DNA from: Cytophagales bacterium
GTDB lineage: Bacteria > Bacteroidota > Bacteroidia > Cytophagales > 172606-1
Direction of reading: 5' to 3'
Assembly (NCBI GenBank): GCA_030446715.1
Contig: JAUJMU010000003.1
Coordinates: forward strand, 579,630 to 643,629
Length of the DNA stretch: 64,000 nt
This document shows positions 9,259 to 19,438 of the stretch, piece by piece. The notes under the pieces were generated by a model that was given only the letters and a program-made list of their open reading frames with translations, did not search any database and had not been told where the DNA came from. The position numbers and the translations under genes were made by a program. Positions within the stretch are counted from its first letter, which is position 1. Each line of letters begins with the position of its first letter.

Positions 9259-9912
9259 ATGACCGAGCTGCTCCACTTTGCTTTTGCGCCGGTTAACGTT
9301 CCTTTTACCCTGCTGCTGATCGTAGTGCTGCTGTATTGGGCATCCGTGATGGTTGGCGTGGCTGGCACCGGCGCTTTCGGCACAGACATTGACACGGACC
9401 TGCACCACGATGTCCACGTTGACAAGGGCGTGAATATGGATATTGCACCCCACGCCGGCTGGTTCGGGGTGGTGCTGGGGTACTTCAATGTCGGTTCGGT
9501 GCCTTTTATGATCCTGATGAGTTTTGTTTCGCTGTTCCTCTGGATTGGTGCAATCTTGGGAAATTACTACCTGGGAGGCGGGGCGTGGTGGATGAGTATC
9601 CTCCTTTTCGTTCCCAATCTGCTGGTGGCCTCCTTTCTGACAAAGCTGATCACCAGTCCGCTTAAGCATGTATTCCGGGAAGGGCAAAACCACGTGGAGA
9701 GCAACCACGCCCTGATCGGCCGGACCTGTACTGTCCTGCTCCCAGTCACGGATGGAAAGATCGGTCAGGCCGAGGTGGCCATTCAGCGGGGGGCTCCCCT
9801 CCTGCTCACGGTCAAAACCACCAGCGGCAATAAACTGGCCCGCGGTGAAAAAGGACTGGTCATTGACTACGATAAAAACGCCCACACTTACCTGATTGAG
9901 CCATACCAGTAG
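9259..9912 (+). CDS. YqiJ/NfeD-like membrane protein with OB-fold
   Basis: A 217-aa inner-membrane protein. Hydrophobic segments are seen at about 8-32, 70-95 and 105-130. A soluble OB-fold-like C-terminal domain follows (about 145-215: NHALIGRTCTVLLPV ... GEKGLVIDYDKNAHTYLIEPYQ). This architecture matches YqiJ/NfeD-type partners of flotillins, and a flotillin gene follows 132 nt downstream. The likely role is to partner the flotillin in ordering membrane microdomains. The YqiJ assignment rests on architecture and gene neighbourhood. Confidence 0.75.
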   Translation: MTELLHFAFAPVNVPFTLLLIVVLLYWASVMVGVAGTGAFGTDIDTDLHHDVHVDKGVNMDIAPHAGWFGVVLGYFNVGSVPFMILMSFVSLFLWIGAILGNYYLGGGAWWMSILLFVPNLLVASFLTKLITSPLKHVFREGQNHVESNHALIGRTCTVLLPVTDGKIGQAEVAIQRGAPLLLTVKTTSGNKLARGEKGLVIDYDKNAHTYLIEPYQ

Positions 9913-9928
9913 AAAGTCATAAGTCCGG

Positions 9929-10012
9929 AGTCGTAAGTTGTAAGTTCCGGCAGCAACGCTTATCCGGAATGGTCATTCAGGCATTATTACTTACGACTTC
10001 TGACTTACGACT
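9929..10012. repeat. Intergenic repeat between yqiJ-like and flotillin genes
   Basis: AGTCGTAAGT at 9929-9938 pairs with ACTTACGACT at 9989-9998 and again at 10003-10012, with related decamers around. It could form a hairpin between two presumably co-transcribed genes and modulate downstream expression. Confidence 0.5.
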
Positions 10013-10044
10013 TCTGAAATTCAAAATCTTAACTCCCATACACT

Positions 10045-12189
10045 ATGCTTGCAAATTTATCAATTATCGTTACGGTGATTCTGGCCGTTTTTGTGTTCGG
10101 GATTTTTATCCTGATCGCAAACTGGTACAAGAAGGTGCAGCAAGGTGCCGCCCTGGTCCGCACCGGCTTCGGCGACCTGACTGTGAGCTTCAATGGGATG
10201 TTTGTGGTTCCGGTGCTGCACAAGCTCGAAACAATGGACATCTCCCTCAAGAGCATTGAAATCAACCGGGTGAGCCGGGAAGGACTGATCTGCAAGGACA
10301 ACATGCGGGCCGACATCAAGGTGGCTTTCTTCGTTCGGGTGAACAAGACCAAGGAAGACGTGGAGAAAGTAGCCCAGGCCATTGGTTGCGTCCGGGCCTC
10401 TGATCCCGCCCAGATGGTGCAGTTGTTCGAAGCCAAATTCTCCGAAGCCCTCAAAACCGTGGGCAAGCGGTTTGATTTTGTGGACCTGTACGACTCCCGC
10501 GAAAAATTCAAAAACGAAATCCTCGAAGCAATCGGCCGCGACCTCAACGGCTACGTGCTGGACGACTGCGCTATTGATTATCTGGAGCAGACGCCCATTA
10601 CTTTCCTTAACGCCGACAACATTCTGGATTCCGAAGGCATCAAGAAGATTACCGAACTCACTGCCCAGCAGAAGATCAAGGCCAACCTGATCCGCCGCGA
10701 GGAAGAGAAAGTGATTACCAAACAGAACGTGGAAGCCCGCGAAGCCATCCTCGAACTGAACAAGCAACTGGCCGAGAAGGAAGAAAAGCAGAAACGCGAA
10801 ATTGCCTCCATCAAGGCCCGCGAAGAAGCGGAGATTGAGAAAATCACGCAGGAAGAACGCCTGAAATCAGAACGTGCCCGCATCCAGACCGAAGAAGAAT
10901 TACAGGTAGCTGAGCAGAACAAACTGCGCCAGATCGTGGTCGCCCAGAAGAGCAAGGAAAAAACGGAAGCCGTTGAAAACGAACGCGTCATGCGCGAGCA
11001 GATGCTGGAAGCCAACGACCGGGAACGGATCGTGGAACTGGCCCGCATTGAGAAGGAAAAGGCACTGGAAGAAGAACGCAAGAACATTCAGGAAGTGATC
11101 CGGGAGCGGGTGAGTGTGGAGAAGGCCGTAGTGATTGAAGAAGAACTGATCAAGGATGCCCGGGCTTTTGCCACGGCTGACCGGGAAAAATCCGTTGCCA
11201 TCAAGCACGCCGAGCAGGTGGCCGAAGAATCACTGGTGCAGCAGATCAAGTCCGCGGAAGCCGCCAAGCGGGCCGCCGAACTGCACGCCGGGCAGGCCAT
11301 CATTGAGGCCAACGCCGACCGCCAGGCAGCCGAACAGACTGCCGAAGCCAGGAAGATTCTGGCTGATGCACGGGTAAAAGAAGAGGCCGCCACGGGCCTG
11401 GCCGAAGTCAGGGTGTTGGAAGCCAAGGCCACTGCCAGTGAGAAGCAGGGTCTGGTCGATGCGACGATCATTGAAAAGAAGGCATTTGCCGAAGCCGCCG
11501 GTATCAGGGTGAAGCGGCAGGCGGAGATAGAAGCCAACGAGAAGGAAGGCCTTGCCGAAGCAAAAGTGACCCAGTTCAAAGCCGATGCCCTCGAAAAGCA
11601 GGGACTGGCCGAAGCCAACGTCCGTGAAAAGAAAGGATTGGCCGAAGCTCTGGGCATCGAGGCCAAAGCCAATGCCATGAAGAAACTGGACGGCGTGGGC
11701 AAAGAGCACGAAGAGTTCAAGCTGCGCGTACAGCAGGAAACCGACATTGCCCTGGCCCAGATCACCATTCAGCAGGACATTGCCAACGCCCAGGCCAGCG
11801 TGATCAGCGAAGCCCTGAAGGCTTCCAACATCAGCATCGTGGGCGGCGAAACAATGTTCTACGAAAACATCATGGGTGCCATCACCAAAGGCCGTTCCGT
11901 GGACAGCTTCGTCAACAACAGCGAAGTAGTCAGGGGCGTCAAGACCGCCCTGCTGGGCAGCAATGGCAACGGTAACGGCAAAGAAGGCGGACTTGGCGAT
12001 AACCTGAAAAAGTTTGTCAGCCAGTTTGGCCTCAAGTCCGACGACGTGAAAAATCTGACTATTGCCGCCCTGATCATCAAAATGATCACCATGACGCACG
12101 ACGATGGCCTCCGCGGCATCCTTGCCGAAATGCTGGATGCCGCCCAGAAAACCGGCTTCGCGGAGTGGAAGGCAACATCGGTGCTGTAA
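10045..12189 (+). CDS. Flotillin family protein (SPFH/Band 7, YqiK-like)
   Basis: A 714-aa protein with an N-terminal membrane anchor (about 5-27, LSIIVTVILAVFVFGIFILI) followed by the SPFH/Band 7 domain (about 30-200: GAALVRTGFGDLTVSFNG ... ICKDNMRADIKVAFFVRVN). A very long Glu/Ala/Lys-rich coiled coil (about 205-570) contains flotillin EA-type repeats (AEANVREKKGLAEALGIEAKA). The length fits YqiK-type bacterial flotillins. These scaffold detergent-resistant membrane microdomains. The neighbours (YqiJ-like protein upstream, DUF3686 ATPase downstream) form a recurring cluster in this phylum. Confidence 0.9.
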   Translation: MLANLSIIVTVILAVFVFGIFILIANWYKKVQQGAALVRTGFGDLTVSFNGMFVVPVLHKLETMDISLKSIEINRVSREGLICKDNMRADIKVAFFVRVNKTKEDVEKVAQAIGCVRASDPAQMVQLFEAKFSEALKTVGKRFDFVDLYDSREKFKNEILEAIGRDLNGYVLDDCAIDYLEQTPITFLNADNILDSEGIKKITELTAQQKIKANLIRREEEKVITKQNVEAREAILELNKQLAEKEEKQKREIASIKAREEAEIEKITQEERLKSERARIQTEEELQVAEQNKLRQIVVAQKSKEKTEAVENERVMREQMLEANDRERIVELARIEKEKALEEERKNIQEVIRERVSVEKAVVIEEELIKDARAFATADREKSVAIKHAEQVAEESLVQQIKSAEAAKRAAELHAGQAIIEANADRQAAEQTAEARKILADARVKEEAATGLAEVRVLEAKATASEKQGLVDATIIEKKAFAEAAGIRVKRQAEIEANEKEGLAEAKVTQFKADALEKQGLAEANVREKKGLAEALGIEAKANAMKKLDGVGKEHEEFKLRVQQETDIALAQITIQQDIANAQASVISEALKASNISIVGGETMFYENIMGAITKGRSVDSFVNNSEVVRGVKTALLGSNGNGNGKEGGLGDNLKKFVSQFGLKSDDVKNLTIAALIIKMITMTHDDGLRGILAEMLDAAQKTGFAEWKATSVL

Positions 12190-12295
12190 AAAATGAGACT
12201 GCAGGAAGGGAGACCGGAAGAAACGCATCCACTCCTTTTCTTTGGTGAAGGTCGCTTCTTACCATTTCTGACTTTTTGATTCTTTTATATTCCAT

Positions 12296-12365
12296 GTCAT
12301 CCTGAAAGAATCTTCAAAGGAACAGGTAAAACTGCCCTTGACTACGAAGATTCTTTCAGGATGAC
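12296..12365. repeat. Intergenic hairpin, GTCATCCTGAAAG-type repeat
   Basis: A 20-nt arm beginning GTCATCCTGAAAGAATCTTC (12296-12315) is repeated exactly in inverse orientation at 12346-12365, with a 30-nt loop. This sequence type is a familiar dispersed intergenic element in Bacteroidota. The remaining 12190-12508 gap contains no gene. Confidence 0.75.
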
Positions 12366-12508
12366 GTTGGAGTGGAGTATACTGGATATATACCCGGTCA
12401 AATGAATTCTTGATACCCTTTTTTAATGAACAGATTCCGGAAATGGGATTTGCACGTGCCTGACCTCCGGTCTTCCGTCTCCCTTCCTCCGGTCTCCCCT
12501 TTTGTACT

Positions 12509-15500
12509 ATGGCACCCACCCAGATACCCATCGCCAAAGCCGAAAACACCCCAAATATCCGGCTCGAAAGCGGTACCTACGAAATCATCCGGAAGCGGCT
12601 GGAAGGCCACGCCAAAGACTTGTGGGAACGGCTGGGTAAACTGAACCGGGCCCGGAAGGAAGTATTCGGTTCGATTGAAACCAGGCTGATCGCCAATAAC
12701 CGCATCGCAACGGAGCACAACTGCATTCCGCAGGACATGATCCCCGTGGGCAGGCTTTTCATCTTCGGTTACAACGTACACCTCGGCCTGAAATCCGAAG
12801 TGGACCTGTCGGATGTGTTCAGCGTGTTTTCCTTCGACCCGGTGGACCATTCTTTCAGTCAGCAGCCGCCGGACCTGATCCGGAACCCGGAGTTTGAAGG
12901 ACAGGTAAAGGAACTCTATAAGTACTACAAGCACACTACATTTATCAAGTTCGCCATCATCGGTCCGCACCTGTTCATGGTGTTCAAGATCGGGAAGGGT
13001 GCCCGCGACATCAAGACTTTCAAGTGGCTGGTCAAAGGCGACGGGCTGCACTACCTCGACAACCGCAGCGACCACGAGTTTAAGTACCCGGCGCAAAATG
13101 ATTTTGAGTGGAAACGGACCCGCCGTGATTTTCACCGGAAGGGCAGATTTCCCCACATTTCGGTGGAAGACCGCATTTTTGTGGAAACCGTCGGCGGCGA
13201 CCTGACCATCAAGGTAGAAGACAACACTGACACCGGCGAGGGGATTTTCTCCGAGAAAGTTGACCACCCCGACCAGTCGCTGGACGATGCGGAGATATCC
13301 TACGCCAGCCTCGGCAACCTGATCCTGCTGAAAATCAGGCCCTATCAGGAGAAAGATTACCGCTACATCATCTACAACGACAAACTGAAGAAAGCCGTCC
13401 GTCTGGATGCCATCGGCAACGCCTGTATCCTGCTGCCCGACAGTCAGGGGCTGCTTTTCGCCAACGGCTATTACCTGCAGAGCGGAGAGGTAAAGCAATT
13501 CTCTACCCTGCCGGAAAATACGCAGTTCGAGAAAAGCATTGCCTCCCCGAACGGTGAAGATGTCTTGTTTGTTTTCCACAACCTGGAGTCGGGTACCTAC
13601 GTGCTGCTGCCGTACAACATGATCGGGCAGAAAGTCGAAAATCCGGTACTCTGCAATGGTTTCTCGCTTTTCGGCAACGGCGAACTCTGCTACTTCCGCT
13701 CGGAAGACAAACCCTCTAAAAATCACCTCATTCAGATCTGGCAGACGCCGTTCGTGGGTCCGGATTACGTGCCGCCCGTGAGCAGTGAAAGTTACCTCTA
13801 CAAAGTCGGCAACAAAGACATTGTGCGGGCCATGGCCGAGGCGCAGGAAGTGATCAACCTGATCGGCCGGGAAGAGGTGTACGCCACGCTGTACTCGGAC
13901 CTGGTGAAGCGAACCGGCTCCATGCAGGACACCTACTACTGGCTCAAGGCCGAAGAGTCTTTCAACCTGCACGTGCCGGTAGCCGAAATCCGTACGGCTG
14001 CCTCATCGGCCATCAAGGAATTTGAGAAAGTAGTCCGGGTCCGGAAAAACACGCAGGCGGAAACGGAAGGCATCGTCCGGAAGATAAAAGAACTGGAAGG
14101 AACCATCCGCAAAACGCAGTTTGACCGGGTGGACAAGTACGTGCAGTTGCTGTCGGACCTGCGTGAACTGCAGGGGGAAACCATTTCCCTCAAAGAGCTT
14201 CGGTACGCCGATCCGGAGGCAATCACGGCGCTGGAGGAAAAGCTGGAAGCCCACTCCCGCCAGCTTTCGGCGGATACGGTTACCTTTTTGCTCAAGCCAG
14301 ACTCGCTGGGCTACTACGCGCAGATGGTGGAAAGCCGGCACGGTGAAATTGATTCGGTCACCAAAGTAGCCGAAGCCCAGGCGCTACAGACCCAGCTGGA
14401 CGAAACCGCCGGGGAACTGGATCTGCTGATCCAGATTGTAGGCAACCTCAAAATCGACGATTCCACCCAGACCACCGCCATCATTGACGGGATCTCCGGC
14501 ATCTACGCCCACCTCAATGCGGCAAGAGCGGCGCTGAAAAACCGCCGGCGCGAACTGCTGAGCGTGGAAGCCGTAGCCGAATTCAACGCCCAGTTGAAGC
14601 TGATCGGGCAGGGCGTGATCAGTTACCTCGACATCTCCGACACGCCGGCCCGCTGCGATGAATACCTCACCCGGCTGATGGTGCAGGTGGAAGAACTGGA
14701 AGGCCGCTTTGCAGAGTTTGACGAATTTCTGGTGCAACTCGCCGACAGACGCGGGGAAATACACACGGCTTTCGAGGCCAAAAAACTATCCCTGACCGAA
14801 GCCCGCAACAAGCGGGCCCAGTCGCTGCTGACCGCCGCTGACCGGATTCTGAAGGGCATTGGCAACCGCGTGGCTGCCCTGAAAACGGTACCCGAAATCA
14901 ACGGCTACTTTGCCTCCGACCTGATGATCGGAAAGGTCCGGGACATTGTGAAGAGCCTGACCGAAATGGAGGACAGCGTAAAGGCCGACGAAATCGAGAG
15001 CCGCCTCAAAACCATCCGGGAAGACACCGTCCGGCAGTTAAAGGACCGGCAGGACCTGTACGTAGACGGGCAAAACGTGATCCGGTTGGGCAAACACGCT
15101 TTTTCGGTCAATACCCAGCCACTGGACCTGACGCTGCTGACCAAAGACGGCGAAATGTACTACCACCTGACTGGTACCAACTTCTACGAAAAGATCACCC
15201 ATCCCGATCTGCTGGCTTGCCGCGACCTTTGGGACCAGGAACTGATCTCCGAGAATCAGGAAGTGTACCGCGCTGAATACCTGGCGTTTCAAATGTTCAG
15301 GAGCCTCCCCCAACCCTCTCCAGGGGAGGGGGCTTCAGACTCCCCTCCCTGGCGGGGAGGGGCTTTGGTGACGGCTTTCATGGCTCCGCGGTACGCCGAA
15401 GGGTACGTAAAAGGCGTGCATGACCACGACGCCGCAATGATTCTGGAAGCGTTGCTGGAGCTGAATGGCCAGATTGACCTGCTCCGTTACCCCAGCGAAG

Positions 15501-17421
15501 CCCGGGCCTGCGCGGCGCTTTTCTGGCATTTTATCACGCCCGAAAAGAAAGCCCTGCTCGGCCAGCAGCTGAAAGGCATTGGCATCATCCGGCAGGTATT
15601 CCCCGATACGCGGGAGTTTTCGGAGTTAATGGTAGACATCCGGCAGGAAATTGATCTTTTCATAAAAGATACCGCGTTATTCAACCCGGCCCTTACCCGG
15701 CTTGCGGGCGAATACCTTTTTGAAGAACTCACCCGCTCCGGAGGGTTTATCATCAGCAGCGAAGCGGCCTATCTGTACACTGCCTTTGAAGATTACCTCC
15801 GCACCGCGAAGCACGAAATGACCTTCCGGCAATCACTGGACGGGCTGGAAAATGCCCTGGTGGAACGCTACCAGCTGGCCCGCAACGGGTCCGGGCTTTG
15901 TCCGGCCGGGAAACACAAAAATTGCTGCCGCCGCCGGATGTGGATGAGACGGCCTCCCTGCTGTATCTCGATAATTTTGATGAAGCCGCATCGTAAAAGC
16001 CAACACCCGCCTGACTATCAGCGGTTTGCTGGGAACGCACAAGGTGATTTCTGATAAAACCTATGGGTTGCATTTTAATTCTTTTCCTGCTGAAGCTGAA
16101 TGGTTTGAGGAGCAGGTGGTGCCGCGGTTCCGGCAGTTGGCGGATGTAAAAAAGTCGCTGGCCACGCAAATCCGGGAAGAACTCCGGCTCGGGGAGTTAA
16201 GCCTCGGGTATTGACTTCATTCGTCTGTGGGAACAAACTGGATTGACCAGTTTACCTGCCCCTGATCGGCGACAACCTTGCCAAGCAGATGGGTGTGTAG
16301 GTGCCGCTAAACGCACCGATCTGATGGGCATGCTGCTGCTGATCTCGCCGCCCGGCTACGGCAAGACCACGCTGATGGAATACGTCGCAAACCGGCTGGG
16401 ACTGACTTTCATGAAAATCAACGGGCCGGCCATTGGTCACCGGATCACCTCCCGACCTGGCCGAAGCCCCCAACGGCAGCCCGCGAGGAGCTGAACAAGC
16501 TGAACCTCAGCTTCGAAATGGGCGACAACGTGATGATTTACGTAGACGACATCCAGCACTGCAACTGGAGCTTCTGCAAAAATTCATTTCCCTGCGCGAC
16601 GGTCAGCGGAAAATTGATGGCGTGTACAAGGTGCGCCCAAAACCTACGACCTGCGCGGCAAAGTGTGCGTAGTGATGGCTGGAAATCCTTTACACCGAAA
16701 GCGGCGAAAAATTCCGCATTCCCGACATGCTGGCCAACCGCGCCGATACCTACAACCTCGGCGACATCATTATCGGCGACACGGAAGACATTTTCAAGCT
16801 TAGCTACATCGAAAACTGCCTCACTTCCAACGCAATACTGAATAACCTGGTGACGCGGAGCCAGAAAGATATTTATTCCTCATCCGGGCTGGCCGAAACC
16901 GGCAGCCGCGATGGCTCGAGTTTGATAGCCGGGCTATCCGGCGGAAGAAATGAATGAGTACGTGGCTACGCTGCAGAAGCTGTTTGTGGTGCGGGACACG
17001 ATACTGAAAAACAACCGCCTACATCCACTCGGCGGCGCAGGCCGATGAATACTGCACGGAGCCGCCTTCTTCAAGCTGCAGGGCTCCTACCGGAACATGA
17101 ATAAAATTGCCGAAAAAGTGGTGCCGGTCATGAACGAGGCCGAGCTGCGGACGGTGATCCTATCGCACTACGAAAATGAAGCCCAGACCCTGACCACCGG
17201 GGCCGAAGCCAACCTGCTGAAGTCTGGGAACGAAACGGCCTTTTGTCCGCAGAAGAAAGCCCGCTGGGAGGAGATTAAAGCCATTTTCCGGAAAAACCAG
17301 AAATTCCGCGGCACGTTACCGGCGACCAGATGGGTCAGTTGATAAAAGCAGCTATCGGGTCTTGGAGAGGGACTGAGTTCCATCCGGGGAGGTGCTTGCG
17401 GAGGGGATCCGGAACAAGTAG
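12509..17421 (+). pseudogene. DUF3686/AAA 'DNA repair ATPase', C-terminus frameshifted
   Basis: The intact part (12509 to ~15890, about 1130 codons) matches the giant DUF3686 DNA-repair ATPase family: YEIIRKRLEGHAKDLWERLG at the start, TEHNCIPQDMIPVGR, VEDRIFVETVGGDLTIKVED, then long coiled coils. The C-terminal AAA+ ATPase domain follows in broken pieces. These include Walker A SPPGYGKTT (~16350), Walker B MIYVDD (~16540), DMLANRADTYNLGD and LSHYENEAQTLT, ending IRNK at 17421. At least eight single-base shifts occur after 15890. One (GCC GCA TCG for an expected GCA ATC) looks like a lost A. Intact it would be about 1640 aa. The family role in DNA repair is only an annotation-level inference. 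Confidence 0.8.
15301..15364. repeat. Palindromic GC-rich element inserted in frame in the DUF3686 gene
   Basis: Two back-to-back G/C-rich hairpins (CCCTCTCC/GGGGAGGG and CCCCTCCC/GGGAGGGG) encode a low-complexity Pro/Gly stretch (LPQPSPGEGASDSPPWRGG). It interrupts an otherwise charged, helix-like region. The reading frame stays open. It resembles the intergenic element at 53629-53662. Confidence 0.65.
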
Positions 17422-17564
17422 ACTGTCGGGATCAGTTGTCAGAATCAGGATTCTCAGGATGAGAGGATTGAAGGATGGGAAGGTTTTATTACTCTGGACC
17501 GAGAAAAATTACTATAATGACCCCGTGCAATATCCAGACAGTGACCAATTCTAAATAAAAGTTT

Positions 17565-18841
17565 GGTTCTTGGAGAGATTTAGGAAAAGCTTCAAATTAC
17601 AGACAAAAAGGGAAGCCTAAGTGATGGATATGAATCAGGTATATGAGGAATTACTGGGCCTGAAAGAGTTGCAAGTGAATCAGGTAGTAGTGGGTGCTAC
17701 TCAGATAGAGGTGTATTGTGAGTCCAGATTAGTTGAAGGTTATTGTCCGGTGTGCTTGCAAAATGCAATTGTGTTAAACAAACGTATGAGCGAAAGGTGA
17801 AGGATTTATCCATCTCGGGAAAGGAAGTCTGGTTGTATATTACCTCCAGGCAGTACGTGTGTAAAGACTGTAACCGGCATTTTTACGAGCAGTTTTCTTT
17901 GTGACCCTGTGAAAGCGTCAATAAGCGGTACGCCGAACGGTTATATGATTTAAGCAGGGGGTGGAATTGCAATACGTAGTCGTACGGGAAAAAACCTGTG
18001 CTGGCAGACGGTGAACCGTATTTTTCAAAAGTACGCCCGAAAACAAGTCAATCTCATCAATGCCTTTGCCCGGGTAAACCGGCCGTATTGATGAGATTGC
18101 CCTGAAGAAAGGCCACAAGCATTACATAGCCGTAGTAGTAGACCCGACACGGGACAGGTGCTCGACTTACCCGAAGACCGTAGCAAGCAAGCCTTGGTGA
18201 AGTATTTTCAGGCCAAAGGCCCTGACTTCTGCGCCCAGATCAAGCTTTTCTGCTCGGATATGTGGAAGGGTATCTGAATGCGGCTAAAGAAGTGTTTCCT
18301 AATGCCGTCCTTGTAGCCGACCGGTTCCACTTCTTTTCCCGTTTGCAAAAGGCCGTTGACAACTGCCGCCGCTACCTGCGCAGAAAGTCCCGTGGCCTAT
18401 GAGCTAAAGCAACTCAAATGGCTGCTGCTCAAAACCCTGACCGGCTTACCGCTCCCCAGAGCAACAACTCCATACCTTGTTTGCCCAACCTGACTACCAG
18501 TTGCTCAAAGCTACTTATGAGGCCAAAATACCTTCAGAGCCCTTCTCCAATCAGACCTGAATCCTCAGCAGGCCCAAGCGCAAATACAACGCTGGCTGAC
18601 TCAACTTGAAGAGACGGCCAATCGTTTCCTTACTGATTTTGTCAACTTCTATGCTACCCGAAAAACTTATATCCTTAACTACTTCGGGGACGCTATTCCA
18701 CCGGCATCATTGAAGGCATTAACAACAAAATCAAGTCCATCAAACGAAGGGCCTTTGGCTTTAGCAATTTCAACAACTTCAAACTAAGAGTCCAGACCGC
18801 TTTCGGTTGATTCTCCCTTTCCCTAAATCTCTCCAAGAACC
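17565..18841 (+). mobile_element. ISL3-family insertion sequence (1277 bp)
   Basis: Perfect 20-bp terminal inverted repeats bound the element: GGTTCTTGGAGAGATTTAGG at 17565-17584 and its reverse complement at 18822-18841. They fit the GG-TCTT ends of ISL3 elements. No 8-bp target duplication abuts the ends. A 13-bp direct repeat TGACCAATTCTAA lies nearby on both sides (17542-17554, 18845-18857). Confidence 0.85.
17624..18810 (+). pseudogene. ISL3-family transposase, frameshifted
   Basis: The N-terminus begins MDMNQVYEELLGLKELQVNQ and carries the zinc-ribbon cysteines of ISL3 transposases (GYCPVCLQ ... YVCKDCNRHF). The DDE region is visible in pieces (the VVVDP motif, then AKGPDFCAQIK, ADRFHFFSRLQKAVD). 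The C-terminus is INNKIKSIKRRAFGFSNFNN, stop at 18810. Multiple single-base shifts break the frame, so no functional transposase is encoded as written. The intact ends suggest recent activity or sequencing error. Confidence 0.8.
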
Positions 18842-18980
18842 ATCTGACCAATTCTAACATTCTTTCATGCTTCCAGCCATGATTTATCAGGGTCGGGATA
18901 ATGGCTTTCTATCTCCGTCCAATCTCGGGTTTTGGCAGCTTGTGCCCGATATGTTCTGTTCGTTTTCATTTGGTTGCAGC

Positions 18981-19068
18981 CAACGAATCAGGTGCAGCCG
19001 TCAACCGTGTGCTACTGGCGTTGGCTCTGCGATGAGGCGTACCGGTGACCAGCCTGCACCAGGTGTTA
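18981..19068 (-). other. attC-like site A
   Basis: An imperfect palindrome bounded by CAAC (18981) and GTTA (19065-19068). The outer arms are CAGGTGCAG and CTGCACCAG; AACACC on the minus strand is shared with most other sites. It is nearly identical to site B. Upstream, 18858-18977 shows no gene. Confidence 0.7.
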
Positions 19069-19083
19069 TGCCCTTGTGCTTTT

Positions 19084-19372
19084 TTATAACTTTTCTATCT
19101 CTTCTTCGTCAGTTCTGTAGTTTCAGCTATCACTTCTATATCCACGCCTTTCTTCTTCAACCGTTTAGCGATTTCCATCCGTCCTTCTTGTTTTCCTTCG
19201 TTTCTTGCTGTCTCCAAAACACTATAGTTATCCCAATAGGTCTTCAGGCTTTCTTCATATGTTTTCATTTCTTCTGGTGTTGTTGTGCGACTTCCGCTTG
19301 TTCAAATAATTTCTTAAATATCTTCTCCCGCAACTTCTTTGGTATATCCTGCAATCGGTGCAGATTCTTGAG
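19084..19372 (-). pseudogene. 3' fragment of an Rpn-family nuclease gene (truncated by IS3)
   Basis: The minus strand encodes the C-terminal tail seen in full at 22728-23559: EGRMEIAKRLKKKGVDIEVI ... EEIEKL. Nucleotide identity with the second copy runs for about 290 bp, together with the attached attC-like site. The upstream part of the gene is missing because the IS3 element begins at 19373. It is non-functional. Confidence 0.75.
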
Positions 19373-19438
19373 TGGTATTCCCCCGTAAAAGTGGAAGGTA
19401 GGAAAAGAGTATATTCTCAACTCTAAACCACTACTGTA

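Noticed and set aside
10060-12228. Long antisense frames opposite the flotillin and DUF3686 genes
   Set aside because: They mirror strongly biased coding sequence on the plus strand; translations are Ser- or Phe/His-rich shadows without domains.
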